64,000 nt of DNA from assembly GCA_963772315.1 (NCBI GenBank), contig CAVYWJ010000003.1, positions 1,178,001-1,242,000 on the forward strand, in the 5' to 3' direction. Below are positions 1 to 10,413 of this stretch, one piece after another; within the stretch, counting starts at the first letter, position 1; each line of letters begins with the position of its first letter. Source of the stretch: Haliangium sp963772315 (GTDB lineage: Bacteria > Myxococcota_A > Polyangia > Haliangiales > Haliangiaceae). The translations under genes and the position numbers were made by a program. Below the pieces are notes generated by a model. It saw only the letters and a list, made by a program, of their open reading frames with translations. It was not told where the DNA came from and ran no database searches.

Positions 1-1446
1 GGCGAGGCCACGCTGCTGGCCGTGATCCCGCGCGCGCCCACGGGCTACGATCCGGTGCGCCGGCTCGATCGGGCCCTGCGCCGCCGCGATCACGTTTTCG
101 GGCTGCTGGAGCAGCGCGGGTGGATGAGCGCGGCCGAGGTCGCGCGGGCGCGCGCGCAGGTGCTCGCGCCGGCGCTGCACCGGCCCGCGTTCCGCGCCCC
201 GCACTTCGTCGAGATGGTGCTCGCCAGCCTGCCGGCCGAGGTGCGCGCGCGCGGCGGCGTGGTCCGCACCACGCTCGACCGCGAGCTCCAGGAGGCGCTG
301 GAGCGACGCGTGCGCGAGCACGTGGCCAGCCTGGCGCACCGGCGCATGGATCAGGCCGGCGTGCTGGTGCTCGACACCCAGCGCGGCCAGGTGCTGGCCA
401 TGGTCGGCTCGACCGGGCTCGACGTGCCCGAGGGCCACGTCAACGCAGTGACCCGGCGCCGCCACCCGGGCTCGGCGCTCAAGCCGTTCGTGTACGCGCT
501 GGCGATCGAGAAGGGCGACTCGCCCGCCAGCATCGCGTACGACATCCACGACGGCCCGTCGAAGTTTCGCGTCATCAGCATCACCCAGGCCGAGCGCGGC
601 CCGGTGAGCTACCGCCAGGCCCTGGCCGGCTCGTACAACCTGGCCGCGGTGCACGTGCTGGAGAAGGTCGGCGTGGCGTCGCTGATGAACGTGCTCAAGC
701 GCGCGGGCGCGGGCGAGCTGGAGGGCGACGTCAAGGACTACGGCCTGCGCCTGGCGCTGGGCTCGGCCAAGGTGCGGCTGCTCGATCTCGCGGCAGCGTA
801 CGGGTTCCTGGCGCGCGGCGGCAAGGTGCGGTCGCCGCGGTGGGTCTTCGACGTCACGTCCGACGACGGCCAGACCTGGCGACCGGCGCGGCCGGTCGAG
901 CAGACGATCTTCTCGCCCGAGACCAGCTGGCTGGTGATGGACATCCTCGCCGATCCAGTGGCCCGGCGGCGCACGTTCGGGCGCGAGCTGCCGCTCGACC
1001 TGCCGTTCCCGGTGGCGGCCAAGACCGGCACCGCGCGCGGCTTCGCCGACACCGTGGCGGTCGGCGTGACCAGCGAGATCACGGTGGCCGCGTGGGCTGG
1101 CAACTTCGACGGCGAGTCGACCGAGGGGCTGATCGCGATGCGCAGCGCAGCGCCGCTGGTGCGCGCGGGCATGCTGCTGGCCGCGGGCGAGAACACGCCC
1201 ACCCTGCCCGAGGCGCCGCCGGGCGTGGTCTCGGCCGAGGTGTGCGCGCTCTCGGGCATGCGGCCCTCGGCCGACTGTCCGCATACCCGCCGCGAGCACT
1301 TCCGGGACGGCACCGTGCCCGAGCACGCCTGCACCTGGCACCGCCGCGAGCAGGGTCGGGTGGTGGTGACCTACCCGAGCGAGATCCGCGCCTGGGCCGA
1401 GCGCCAGCGCACCCGCGGCGGCCGGCACCTGGTCGGCCAGCGCTGA
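1..1446 (+). CDS. pbpC: Penicillin-binding protein 1C, C-terminal part (5' end outside window)
   Basis: Partial gene, open from the first base of the window and ending in TGA at 1444-1446. It is the back half of a bifunctional class A penicillin-binding protein that crosslinks peptidoglycan in the periplasm. The transpeptidase motifs are in order and correctly spaced: SALK (Ser codon at 472), SYN (631-639) and KTG (1021-1029). The first residues (GEATLLAVIPRAPTGYDP) match the end of the glycosyltransferase domain. The tail CALSGMRPSADCP followed by a Cys-x-x-His pair is typical of PbpC. The protein stops soon after that tail, so the usual extra C-terminal BiPBP_C domain appears to be missing. 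The PbpC assignment over other class A PBPs rests on that Cys-rich tail. Confidence 0.88.
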   Translation, partial: GEATLLAVIPRAPTGYDPVRRLDRALRRRDHVFGLLEQRGWMSAAEVARARAQVLAPALHRPAFRAPHFVEMVLASLPAEVRARGGVVRTTLDRELQEALERRVREHVASLAHRRMDQAGVLVLDTQRGQVLAMVGSTGLDVPEGHVNAVTRRRHPGSALKPFVYALAIEKGDSPASIAYDIHDGPSKFRVISITQAERGPVSYRQALAGSYNLAAVHVLEKVGVASLMNVLKRAGAGELEGDVKDYGLRLALGSAKVRLLDLAAAYGFLARGGKVRSPRWVFDVTSDDGQTWRPARPVEQTIFSPETSWLVMDILADPVARRRTFGRELPLDLPFPVAAKTGTARGFADTVAVGVTSEITVAAWAGNFDGESTEGLIAMRSAAPLVRAGMLLAAGENTPTLPEAPPGVVSAEVCALSGMRPSADCPHTRREHFRDGTVPEHACTWHRREQGRVVVTYPSEIRAWAERQRTRGGRHLVGQR

Positions 1447-1506
1447 GCGCACAACGGCGCGCTCCGGCGGTGGCCGGGACGCATGCCGTGCACGTATAAC
1501 TAGGCC

Positions 1507-3423
1507 ATGGTTCGCGCTCTCGTCTTCCTGCTCGCGCTCTGGGCCGGGGCCTCGGCCGGCTGCGCCAGCGGAACGGATATCCAGAAGCTACGCGTCGATC
1601 TCCTGGCGCCGGCACGCCTCGCGCCCGCCGAGGCGGCGCACAAGGAGGTCATGCGCACGGCGCGCCTGCGGGTCTACGCCACCCGTCCGTACCAGGCCCA
1701 GAACCTGCGCTGGCGCGAGGCCTTCAACGAGCACATCGATCTCATCAACCAGTACCTGATCCCGGCCTTCGGGCTGCGCCTGGAGGTCGTGGAGTTCGAG
1801 TCGTGGCCGTACGTCGGAGACGACGAGTCGCTCGGCGCCATGATCGAGGCCCTGGAGCAGACCGATCCTGCCCGCGACGTCAACTGGGTGATCGGCCTGG
1901 TGTCGGCGCTGTCGTCGACCACGGACTCGTTCCACCAGCTCGGCATCGCGCACGTGCTGGGCCGGCACATGGTGATGCGCGGGTTCGAAGACCTCGACAC
2001 CGAGCGCGACCTGCAGGAGGTCGACGAGCCCGCGCGCTCGCGCCTGCGCGAGGCCCGGCACCAGCACCGGATCGCCACGGTGTTCCTGCACGAGTGGGCG
2101 CACACGCTGGGCGCCATGCACGAGCGCCAGACCGACTCGCTCATGATGCCCGGGTACTCGCACAAGATCACCGGCTTCGGCGATCCGATCGTAGCGCTGA
2201 TCCAGACCATGCTGCCGGTGCGGCTGGCGCCGGCCAGGGAGCGCTCGCTGGCGGCCGAGGCCAGGGCGCTGCGGCGCTATCTCGATACCCTGCCCGAGAG
2301 CCGCTGGGACGTGCAGGAGCGCACGCAGCTGCTCGGGATCCTGGCCGAGTACGAGGCCCAGGCCCCGCCCGAGCAAGCTGCGACCGGCGAGGAGGCGGGC
2401 GCAGACAGCGACGCGCAGGCCCCGGGCCAGGTGCCCGCGGAGGTTCGCGACGCGTACGCGCGCGTGCAGGCGCTGCATCGCGCGGGACAGCACGCGCAGG
2501 CCCGGGCCGAGCTCGACGACCTGATCGCTGCCTATCCCGCGCACCTGGAGTTCCGGCTGGCCGCGTGCCGGGTGCAGCTCGACGCGGCCGGGCCGAACGA
2601 CGCGACGCGCGCCACGTGCGGTCGCGTGGCCGGGATCGCGCCGTCGGTGATCGACGGCGATCTGATGCTGGTCTCGGCCCTGATCCAGGCCAAGCGCGTG
2701 GCCGATGCGGGCGCGGTGCTGGCCGGCGTGCGCGATCGCATCGCCAAGCTGGCAGCGCCCCAGGCAGGGCAAGCCGCGCCCACGGCCGCGCAGACGGAGC
2801 AGGCGGCGGCGGCGTGGAACCGGCTGATCGCGGCGCTGCGCAGCCTGGACGCGGTCACGTGGGCCGAGCAGGCCGTGGCAGCTGCGCCCGCGGGCGTTGA
2901 CACCGCGCCCGTGCTCGCGTGGACCACGCAGCTCAGGCGGCGCTACGGCCTGCCGCCCGACAGCGCGCGCCGGCACGGCGTCGCGCCCGAGGCCGAGGCC
3001 GCGTACCTGATCGCGGTGCGCGAGTCCCTGGCCCAGGTCTATCGCGGCGACTACACCGCGGCCGAGCGCGGGGCCCGCGAGGCCCTGGGCCGCTACCGCA
3101 ACGCCCCGGGGCTCCACGGCGTGCTCTGCGATCTCGAGCTGCGCCGCAAGCGCTCGGACGCCGCGCGCGGGCACTGCCAGAAGGCGCTGGCCGTGTACGA
3201 CGACGCTTCCTGGCCGCATTACCTGCTCGGGATCCTCGACCTGCAGGCGCGCAAGAACGGGTCGGGCGTTCGCCACCTGGAGCGCTCGATCGCGCTCGAT
3301 CCCGATCTTCGCCAGGCGTATCACGCGCTGTATCAGGCGTACGGCCGGGCCAAGGACAGCGCCTCCCAGGAGCGCGTGGGCGGCGCCTACCAGCAGCGCT
3401 TCGGCCAGCCCATCCCGCCGTGA
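1507..3423 (+). CDS. Lipoprotein: metzincin-type zinc protease domain fused to TPR repeats
   Basis: 638 aa. The N-terminus is a signal peptide with a lipobox (ASAGC), so the protein should be lipid-anchored. Residues about 195-205 read HEWAHTLGAMH, a complete metzincin zinc site (HExxHxxGxxH), followed about 12 residues later by a Met-turn-like SLMMPGY. The second half (about 300-635) is helical and alanine-rich, with TPR-like repeats that look suited to protein binding. The preceding gene ends 60 nt upstream and a strong stem-loop follows the stop. The zinc protease call rests on visible catalytic residues. The substrate is unknown. The fusion of a metzincin to TPRs is not an architecture I can name. 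Confidence 0.75.
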   Translation: MVRALVFLLALWAGASAGCASGTDIQKLRVDLLAPARLAPAEAAHKEVMRTARLRVYATRPYQAQNLRWREAFNEHIDLINQYLIPAFGLRLEVVEFESWPYVGDDESLGAMIEALEQTDPARDVNWVIGLVSALSSTTDSFHQLGIAHVLGRHMVMRGFEDLDTERDLQEVDEPARSRLREARHQHRIATVFLHEWAHTLGAMHERQTDSLMMPGYSHKITGFGDPIVALIQTMLPVRLAPARERSLAAEARALRRYLDTLPESRWDVQERTQLLGILAEYEAQAPPEQAATGEEAGADSDAQAPGQVPAEVRDAYARVQALHRAGQHAQARAELDDLIAAYPAHLEFRLAACRVQLDAAGPNDATRATCGRVAGIAPSVIDGDLMLVSALIQAKRVADAGAVLAGVRDRIAKLAAPQAGQAAPTAAQTEQAAAAWNRLIAALRSLDAVTWAEQAVAAAPAGVDTAPVLAWTTQLRRRYGLPPDSARRHGVAPEAEAAYLIAVRESLAQVYRGDYTAAERGAREALGRYRNAPGLHGVLCDLELRRKRSDAARGHCQKALAVYDDASWPHYLLGILDLQARKNGSGVRHLERSIALDPDLRQAYHALYQAYGRAKDSASQERVGGAYQQRFGQPIPP

Positions 3424-3443
3424 CCTGACGCGCGGGCGCGGCC

Positions 3444-3470
3444 TCGCCAGCTGTTCGGCGTGGCTGGCGA
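3444..3470 (+). terminator. Stem-loop after the metzincin lipoprotein gene
   Basis: A perfect 8-bp inverted repeat, TCGCCAGC and GCTGGCGA, with an 11-nt loop starts 20 nt past the stop codon at 3423. There is no T-tract, so it may act as a Rho-dependent or mRNA-stabilising hairpin rather than a classical intrinsic terminator. Confidence 0.4.
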
Positions 3471-3575
3471 TCGCGTCGCAGCGCATCCTCCGTGACCCGA
3501 GCGCGGGCCACAGCTGGCGTCACTCTGCCGGCACCTTGGCGGCGGGCGGGCTTTTCTCCCCGGTCGGGACAGGGA

Positions 3576-5348
<1,773 letters not shown>

Positions 5349-5470
5349 GCGTGGGCCGCCGCAAGAGCACATTGCCTCGATGCCCGCCCGAAACACCGTG
5401 ATCCTCGACGTCTCGGGCTCGTTCGCTGCAGCCGATCAGCGACGTGACCGATCCGGACCTGCTCCTCGAG

Positions 5471-6775
5471 CTATGCAATCACCGGGCGAGCCCCCAGCAA
5501 CCCTTCTTGCCGGAACTGCTCCAGCGTGTTCACCCAGGCTGCGTATCGAGGAATGATCCCGAGGATTGGCGGCTCGCTGAGCGGATCACGACGTAGATCC
5601 GTCGTGTCATGAACCACGTCGCAGATCCATTCTTCCCCCACGAACCACGAGAGGATACCCACGTATCGTGAGAGCAACGTCGTGGTCACGAACGCAATCT
5701 TGCGCTCTGCATCGATTGGCTTCGAATGAAGCTCGGCGAGATAGTCACCACCGAGCGCAAAACGCGGCTCTACATGGAGCCCATCCTCGTGCTCGAGAGT
5801 TTTCGCCAGGTAAGACATCCATGGGAGCATGTCGAAGGCGAAATCGATGAGCTCTTCGGCAGTGAGACGCAGCTTGGGATAGAGAGGGACCAGGGCATCC
5901 ACGAAGCGCATGGCCTCGAAGCCTGCTTCCTGCGGCACGAAGCAGAGCTCATGCCAGGTGACCTCTTGCGAGCCCTCCAGCGACTTTTCCTTGAAGTCGA
6001 GCCGGGCGTAGGGACCGAGACGATCATCATGAACGTACCAGCGAGCGATCCCGCGTGCTCGCAGTGTATAGGACGGCCTCTGCGACCGGATCATGATGTC
6101 TCTTTCGCCCAGTGCGTCCTCATGACGGAAACCCGCCAGCGTCATGGCGTGGTCGCCTTGTTCGCTTCTGACGCGAGCGACGACGGGAATGCCCGAACGC
6201 AAGTAGCAGCCGAGCGCGAGGATGAAGCTCTCGAACTGGTCGGAGACTTGAAACACGTGAGGCTGGTAGCCGGTACGGTGAATCGCCGATGCCATTTGCT
6301 CGAGATCCAGGCCCGCGCTCGCAGGAAAGGCCCGCGACTGGACCCCATGCTCTGTCGCCGCTCTGGTTATCGCCAGCGGTGTCGGATGGCGCTGCCCGTC
6401 GTTGCGCATGACCTTGGCCAGTGCTGACCAGAGGGCGGTCGTGGCACCCGTAGCGAGCTCACGAAGAACAGCGAGGATATCGTCGAGCTCGAGCTCTTCC
6501 GCGAAGAAATGAAGCCGCGCGGTCTTCTGCGCTGGCGGTGCGAGCATGGTCGCGTAGTAGCCAGCGTATTCTTCCATCCAGTGTCGATCGACGTACGGTC
6601 GCTCGACCAGCATCGTCCTGGTCGCCAGCTCGGTGCCGGAGAGATACAACGCAAGATAGCGAACCTGATCGACCGGTTCTCTTACGTTGCTCGCACCGCT
6701 CAGCTCGCCAACGACGGCGGCGAGCTTGTCACGAGTGAATCGTTCACATCGAAGCGTGAGACGGACTGTGTCCAT
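5471..6775 (-). CDS. C39-peptidase-like protein, apparently without catalytic cysteine
   Basis: 434 aa. ATG at 6775 is used; TTG at 6778 would add one residue. The central part resembles bacterial C39-like papain-fold proteins. It has a helix-like ALWSALAKVM, the stretch GIPVVARVRSEQGDHAMTLA with its expected His, and WYVHDDRLGPYARL, the usual 'Asp-Asp-x-x-Gly-Pro' turn of the fold. The position just before the ALW helix, where the nucleophilic Cys would be, reads TGATT, so the enzyme is probably inactive or a binding protein. The C-terminal 200 residues are unrecognised. Base composition is visibly less GC-rich than the neighbours, suggesting acquisition. It follows a 56-aa gene by 9 nt and is probably cotranscribed. 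The family assignment is an inference from motif shape. Confidence 0.5.
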   Translation of the reverse strand: MDTVRLTLRCERFTRDKLAAVVGELSGASNVREPVDQVRYLALYLSGTELATRTMLVERPYVDRHWMEEYAGYYATMLAPPAQKTARLHFFAEELELDDILAVLRELATGATTALWSALAKVMRNDGQRHPTPLAITRAATEHGVQSRAFPASAGLDLEQMASAIHRTGYQPHVFQVSDQFESFILALGCYLRSGIPVVARVRSEQGDHAMTLAGFRHEDALGERDIMIRSQRPSYTLRARGIARWYVHDDRLGPYARLDFKEKSLEGSQEVTWHELCFVPQEAGFEAMRFVDALVPLYPKLRLTAEELIDFAFDMLPWMSYLAKTLEHEDGLHVEPRFALGGDYLAELHSKPIDAERKIAFVTTTLLSRYVGILSWFVGEEWICDVVHDTTDLRRDPLSEPPILGIIPRYAAWVNTLEQFRQEGLLGARPVIA

Positions 6776-6784
6776 CAACGGGTA

Positions 6785-6955
6785 TCAACGCGTACGAATC
6801 TCGCGTTGCTCGCTGCTGATGTTCCACATCGATTCGATGCGGCGCCGAAATTCCTGGCGCAGCTCCATGCCTTCTCGAGATAGCTGCTCCGCGATGTCCC
6901 TGGTGACGACCGGCTGCCCCGGCTCTTTTGCATCGTGCTCGGCAGGCTTGGACAT
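6785..6955 (-). CDS. Small protein (56 aa) upstream of C39-like gene
   Basis: A short charged protein, rich in Glu, Arg and Gln, ending in REIRTR. The start at 6955 is chosen because AAGGAG lies 7 nt upstream. A longer reading from 6982 would place that ribosome binding site inside the gene. There is no signal peptide, no double-glycine leader and no cysteine, so a bacteriocin or RiPP precursor is not supported. It lies 9 nt ahead of the C39-like gene and shares its lower GC content, so the two probably form a unit. Function unknown. Confidence 0.55.
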   Translation of the reverse strand: MSKPAEHDAKEPGQPVVTRDIAEQLSREGMELRQEFRRRIESMWNISSEQREIRTR

Positions 6956-7056
6956 GTGAAGGCTCCTTAAAGACTCGGCCATGATGGAGACTGGCAGGTC
7001 ACGACTCTAGCGAAACCCTACCAACGTGGCAAGCGCTCCATCGAGGGCGAGCCGCG

Positions 7057-7443
7057 TCACGCGCCAGGGCTCGGCGCGGGCGCGGCGTCGATGTCCACGG
7101 TGTCGCCGGGCCGGGGCATGTCGAGGAGCCGGGCGGCGTTGCCGTGCGTGGCACGCACGAGGTCGAACACCTCGCGCGCGAGGTGCACGATGCGCTGGTC
7201 TTCCTCGCTGGTGCGCGGGCGGCGGCGGTCGCAGAGGCGGTGCAGCGCCTCGGCGGTCTCGTACACACGGTCGAACTGGCCGCGCAGCGCGCGGGCGCAC
7301 ATGCGCGCGGCCCGGCGCCACGACACTTCCCCCGAGCGGCCGCGATCGCCGCGGATCGGCACCCAGATGTTACAGGACGCGCGCACGTCGAGATGCAGGG
7401 CCACGAAGCGAGGCCAACGGTGTCCGGCGATGCGCGCGATCAC
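7057..7443 (-). CDS. Hypothetical protein, translationally coupled
   Basis: 128 aa, not recognised. It starts with GTG at 7443 inside a 4-nt GTGA overlap with the preceding gene, which argues for translational coupling and for both genes being real. The protein is Arg-rich with a helical middle (residues about 45-100) and a proline/alanine-rich tail. No signal peptide, membrane segment or catalytic motif is visible. Antisense readings of the same DNA are lower-complexity and are taken as shadows. Confidence 0.5.
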   Translation of the reverse strand: MIARIAGHRWPRFVALHLDVRASCNIWVPIRGDRGRSGEVSWRRAARMCARALRGQFDRVYETAEALHRLCDRRRPRTSEEDQRIVHLAREVFDLVRATHGNAARLLDMPRPGDTVDIDAAPAPSPGA

Positions 7444-7868
7444 GGCGTGTCCTCGTCGGTGTCGGGGAGCAGCTGCGAGGGCATGCGGAAGCGCGCCAGC
7501 AAGCCGCTCAGCCAGGCCCGCTGCTCGCGCGCGATGCTGTCTGCGATGACGCGCGCGGACGCTTCGCCGGCCAGCAGCTTGTCCATGAACGAGCGATACG
7601 AGACCAGCTCGAAGCAGAACGTCACCACCGCGCCGGGCTCCTGCTCCAGCATCTGAGCCAGGATGGCCTCGGGCTGCAGCGACGCAGCCATGAGTCGCTG
7701 CAGCTTGTGCACCAGAGCGCCGGAGCTGCCCGCGTCGATCACCGCGCGCAACGCCTCGACCTGCTCCTCCGTGAGCCGCTCCAGCACCACCGCCTCGCGC
7801 GCGAACCGCGTGTCACCCGCCTGCTCGACGAGCAGGCCGTTCACATGAACCGTAGCTGAAATCTGCAT
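7440..7868 (-). CDS. Hypothetical protein, first gene of a coupled pair
   Basis: 142 aa, not recognised. ATG at 7868 is preceded by a good GGGAGGA ribosome binding site; readings that begin further upstream lack one. The sequence starts with a short beta-like stretch (MQISATVHVNG) and continues as amphipathic helices with many Leu, Ala and Glu, ending DTDEDTP. It looks cytoplasmic. It overlaps the next gene by 4 nt. Possible roles include a small regulatory or toxin-antitoxin-like pair, but no motif supports a specific one. Confidence 0.55.
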   Translation of the reverse strand: MQISATVHVNGLLVEQAGDTRFAREAVVLERLTEEQVEALRAVIDAGSSGALVHKLQRLMAASLQPEAILAQMLEQEPGAVVTFCFELVSYRSFMDKLLAGEASARVIADSIAREQRAWLSGLLARFRMPSQLLPDTDEDTP

Positions 7869-7994
7869 AGTCCTCCCGCCCGGGTCGCGCTGACGCCGAG
7901 CGCCAGACACCAGTCCAGCCGGGAGACGTTGCACGCTTGCACGTGCATCAGCTCATCAGTGTCACAACCCCCGCGCGCCTGCAATGGACAGCAT

Positions 7995-8989
7995 GGACGA
8001 AATCGAGAAGTTACCTGCTGATTGGTCTGCTCTGTACCGTGGTTACGAGTTGCTATTATCAATCTATGCGTCCTGCCGCGGTGTAGCGGGCGGCGGGCCG
8101 TGGTAGGGTGCCAGGCGTTGCCATGAAGCAGTCACTCGATCACCTGTCGAGCAGGAAGCAGGCCCACCTCCGGGACATCGTGCAGCTCGTCCGCGAGGCC
8201 GTCGAGGTCGAGATGATCGTCCTCTTCGGCAGCCACGCACGCGGCGACCACGTGGACGACCCCGCAGGTGGATACATCAGCGATTACGATGTGCTCATCA
8301 TCGTCGACAGCAAGGCCAAGGTCGAAGACATCGGCATGTGGTCGAGCATCGTGAGCAAGGCCAGTCGCCGCACCGGCCGCACGCAGGTCACCCTCATCGT
8401 CCACGACATCGACGACGTCAATCACCAGCTGGAGCAAGGCTGGTACTTCTTCAGCGATGTGAAGAAGGAAGGCATCGTCCTCTTCGATTCCGGACGCCAC
8501 GTCCTGGCCGAGGCCAAGCCCAAGACCACCGCCCAGCGACGCATGTACGCGCAGCAGTGCTTTCATCGCTACTTCGCGCGGGGGACGCAGTTCTTTTCAC
8601 ACGGGCTCAATGACATCAAGAACGGCTGGAACGAGATGGCGGCCTTCCAGCTCCACCAGGCCACGGAGACCTATTACAAGTGCGCCATCATGGTGCTCAC
8701 GGCCTACTGGCCCAAGCAGCACAACATCGCCACCCTCGGCAACCAGTGCGCGGGCCTGAGCCCGGCGTTCCGCGACATCTTCCCGCTCGCCACGCCGGAC
8801 GACGAGCGCCGCTTCGAGCTACTCAAGGAAGCCTACGTCAAGGCCCGCTACAGCCTGACGTACACGATCTCGCGCGACGATCTCGAGGCGCTCGCGCGAC
8901 ACATCTCCGTGCTCCACGAGCGCACCGAGGCCGCCTGCAAAGAGTACATCGCCTCGATGCAGTCCCCGCCCGAGCCCGCGTGACCCCGC
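7995..8989 (+). repeat. Direct duplication, copy 1 (MNT-HEPN gene plus upstream region)
   Basis: About 1 kb repeated nearly identically at 9405-10396. The similarity starts about 128 nt before the gene (GTTACCTGCTG followed by the GCCGCGGTGTAGC block) and stops a few bases after the stop codon. The copies differ by scattered substitutions, densest in the middle of the gene. Confidence 0.85.
8123..8983 (+). CDS. Nucleotidyltransferase-HEPN fusion protein, copy 1
   Basis: 286 aa. Residues about 28-100 form a minimal nucleotidyltransferase domain of the Pol-beta superfamily, with GSHARGD and SDYDVLIIVDS giving the metal-binding Asp pair. Residues about 150-275 are a HEPN domain (AAFQLHQATETYYKCAIM, then KQHNI). 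In the split MNT/HEPN toxin-antitoxin systems the MNT enzyme modifies the HEPN RNase; in fused forms the two are on one chain. A clear Rx4-6H RNase motif is not obvious. ATG at 8123 fits the start of similarity with copy 2; GTG at 8108 is an alternative. No good ribosome binding site is seen. Role as stress or defence module is inferred. Confidence 0.8.
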   Translation: MKQSLDHLSSRKQAHLRDIVQLVREAVEVEMIVLFGSHARGDHVDDPAGGYISDYDVLIIVDSKAKVEDIGMWSSIVSKASRRTGRTQVTLIVHDIDDVNHQLEQGWYFFSDVKKEGIVLFDSGRHVLAEAKPKTTAQRRMYAQQCFHRYFARGTQFFSHGLNDIKNGWNEMAAFQLHQATETYYKCAIMVLTAYWPKQHNIATLGNQCAGLSPAFRDIFPLATPDDERRFELLKEAYVKARYSLTYTISRDDLEALARHISVLHERTEAACKEYIASMQSPPEPA

Positions 8990-9065
8990 CGCGCAGAGAT
9001 AGTCATGGAGGCGTCTGGCGCCTCGGACTAGAATCGGGGAAGACATCCAAGGATGTAGGAACCAG

Positions 9066-9326
9066 ATGACGCCGACGACTGCTATCCATTCATCCATTCT
9101 CGAGCGGATCGGCGCCACGTCGCTGATCGAGCTCCGCGCCATTGTTCCCCGGACGAGCGCGCGCGTCCTCATCAAGGTCGAGAGCGAGAACCCGACCGGC
9201 AGCATGAAAGACCGCATGGCGCTGGCCATGATCAAGGCGGCCGAGAGGGACGGTCGCCTCGGGAGGGACGGAAACGTCGTCGAGTACACGGGAGGCTCGG
9301 ATCAGGCGCGACCGTCGTCACCGTAA
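9066..9326 (+). pseudogene. Truncated cysteine synthase/cystathionine beta-synthase N-terminal fragment
   Basis: 86 codons that match the start of the PLP-dependent cysteine synthase family. The stretch ENPTGSMKDRMALAMI contains the PLP-binding Lys, and TGGSD lies where the family has the TSGNTG loop. The reading then runs out at QARPSSP, well short of the usual 300 or more residues. It lies between the two copies of the MNT-HEPN duplication, and copy 2 begins about 80 nt after its stop. The insertion or duplication probably destroyed the rest of the gene. Almost certainly non-functional as an enzyme. Confidence 0.75.
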
Positions 9327-9404
9327 TGTGCGATTCCGGCATCAAGTATCTGGGCACAGACCTGTACCAGGATGGCTGAGGACAGCCGTTGCAAACGGCA
9401 GAGT

Positions 9405-10396
9405 GGACGAATCGATATGTTACCTGCTGGTTGGCCTGCTCTGTACCTTGATTACGAGTTGCTATAAGCATCAACGCATGCTGCCGCGGTGTAGCCGGCC
9501 GCGCGCCGTGGTAGGGTGCCAGGCGTTGCGATGAAGCAGTCACTCGATCACCTGTTGACCAGGAAGCAGGCCCACCTCCGGGACATCGTGCAGCTCGTCC
9601 GCGAGGCCGTCGAGGTCGAGATGATCGTCCTCTTCGGCAGCCACGCCCGCGGCGACCACGTTGACGACCCCGCAGGTGGATACGTCAGCGATTACGACGT
9701 GCTCATCGTCGTGGACAGCAAGGCGAAGGTCGAGGATCTCGGCCTGTGGTCCAGCATCGAGGCCAGGGCCAGCCGACGCACCGGACGCCACGTCGTCACC
9801 CTGATCGTCCACGACATCGACGACGTCAATCACCAGCTGGAGCAAGGCTGGTACTTCTTCAGCGATGTGAAGAAGGAGGGCATCGTCCTCTTCGATTCCG
9901 GACGCCATGTCCTCGCCGAGGCCAAGCCCAAGACCACCGCCCAGCGACGCATGTACGCGCAGCAGTGCTTCCGTGAGTACTTCGAGAGCGCGAGCCGGTT
10001 CTTCTCGATCGGCGTGACATCCATCCAAAAAGGCTGGAACAAGATGGCAGCCTTCCAGCTCCACCAGGCCACGGAGACCTATTACAAGTGCGCCATCATG
10101 GTGATCACCGCGTACTGGCCCAAGCAGCACAACATCGAGATCCTCGGCAAGCAGTGCGCGGGCCTGAGCCCGGCGTTCCGCGACATCTTCCCGCTCGCCA
10201 CGGCCGACGACGAGCGCCGCTTCGAGCTACTCAAGGAAGCCTACGTCAAGGCGCGCTACAGCCTGACGTACACGATCTCGCGCGACGATCTCGAGGCGCT
10301 CGCGCGACACATCTCCGTGCTCCACGAGCGCACCGAGGCCGCCTGCAAAGAGTACATCGCCTCGATGCAGTCCCCGCCCGAGCCCGCGTGACCCCG
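9405..10396 (+). repeat. Direct duplication, copy 2
   Basis: Second copy of the unit at 7995-8989, offset by about 1.41 kb. Both copies carry the same upstream sequence, so each may have its own promoter. Confidence 0.85.
9531..10391 (+). CDS. Nucleotidyltransferase-HEPN fusion protein, copy 2
   Basis: 286 aa, the same length as copy 1 and nearly identical to it. The nucleotidyltransferase motifs (GSHARGD and SDYDVLIVVDS) and the HEPN region (AAFQLHQATETYYKCAIM, KQHNI) are unchanged. Divergence concentrates in two patches. One follows the Asp motif (residues about 75-95). The other is the linker into the HEPN domain, where HRYFARGTQFFSHGLNDIKN is replaced by REYFESASRFFSIGVTSIQK. Clustered change in the domain linker could reflect selection for altered specificity or a gene-conversion boundary. 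ATG at 9531 is chosen by alignment with copy 1. Confidence 0.8.
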   Translation: MKQSLDHLLTRKQAHLRDIVQLVREAVEVEMIVLFGSHARGDHVDDPAGGYVSDYDVLIVVDSKAKVEDLGLWSSIEARASRRTGRHVVTLIVHDIDDVNHQLEQGWYFFSDVKKEGIVLFDSGRHVLAEAKPKTTAQRRMYAQQCFREYFESASRFFSIGVTSIQKGWNKMAAFQLHQATETYYKCAIMVITAYWPKQHNIEILGKQCAGLSPAFRDIFPLATADDERRFELLKEAYVKARYSLTYTISRDDLEALARHISVLHERTEAACKEYIASMQSPPEPA

Positions 10397-10413
10397 GCCG
10401 CGCGGTGCCTTGC

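Noticed and set aside
5381..5470. Short plus-strand gene after DUF885 (MPARNTVILDVSG...)
   Set aside because: No ribosome binding site and the frame then runs antisense into the C39-like gene; at most a remnant.
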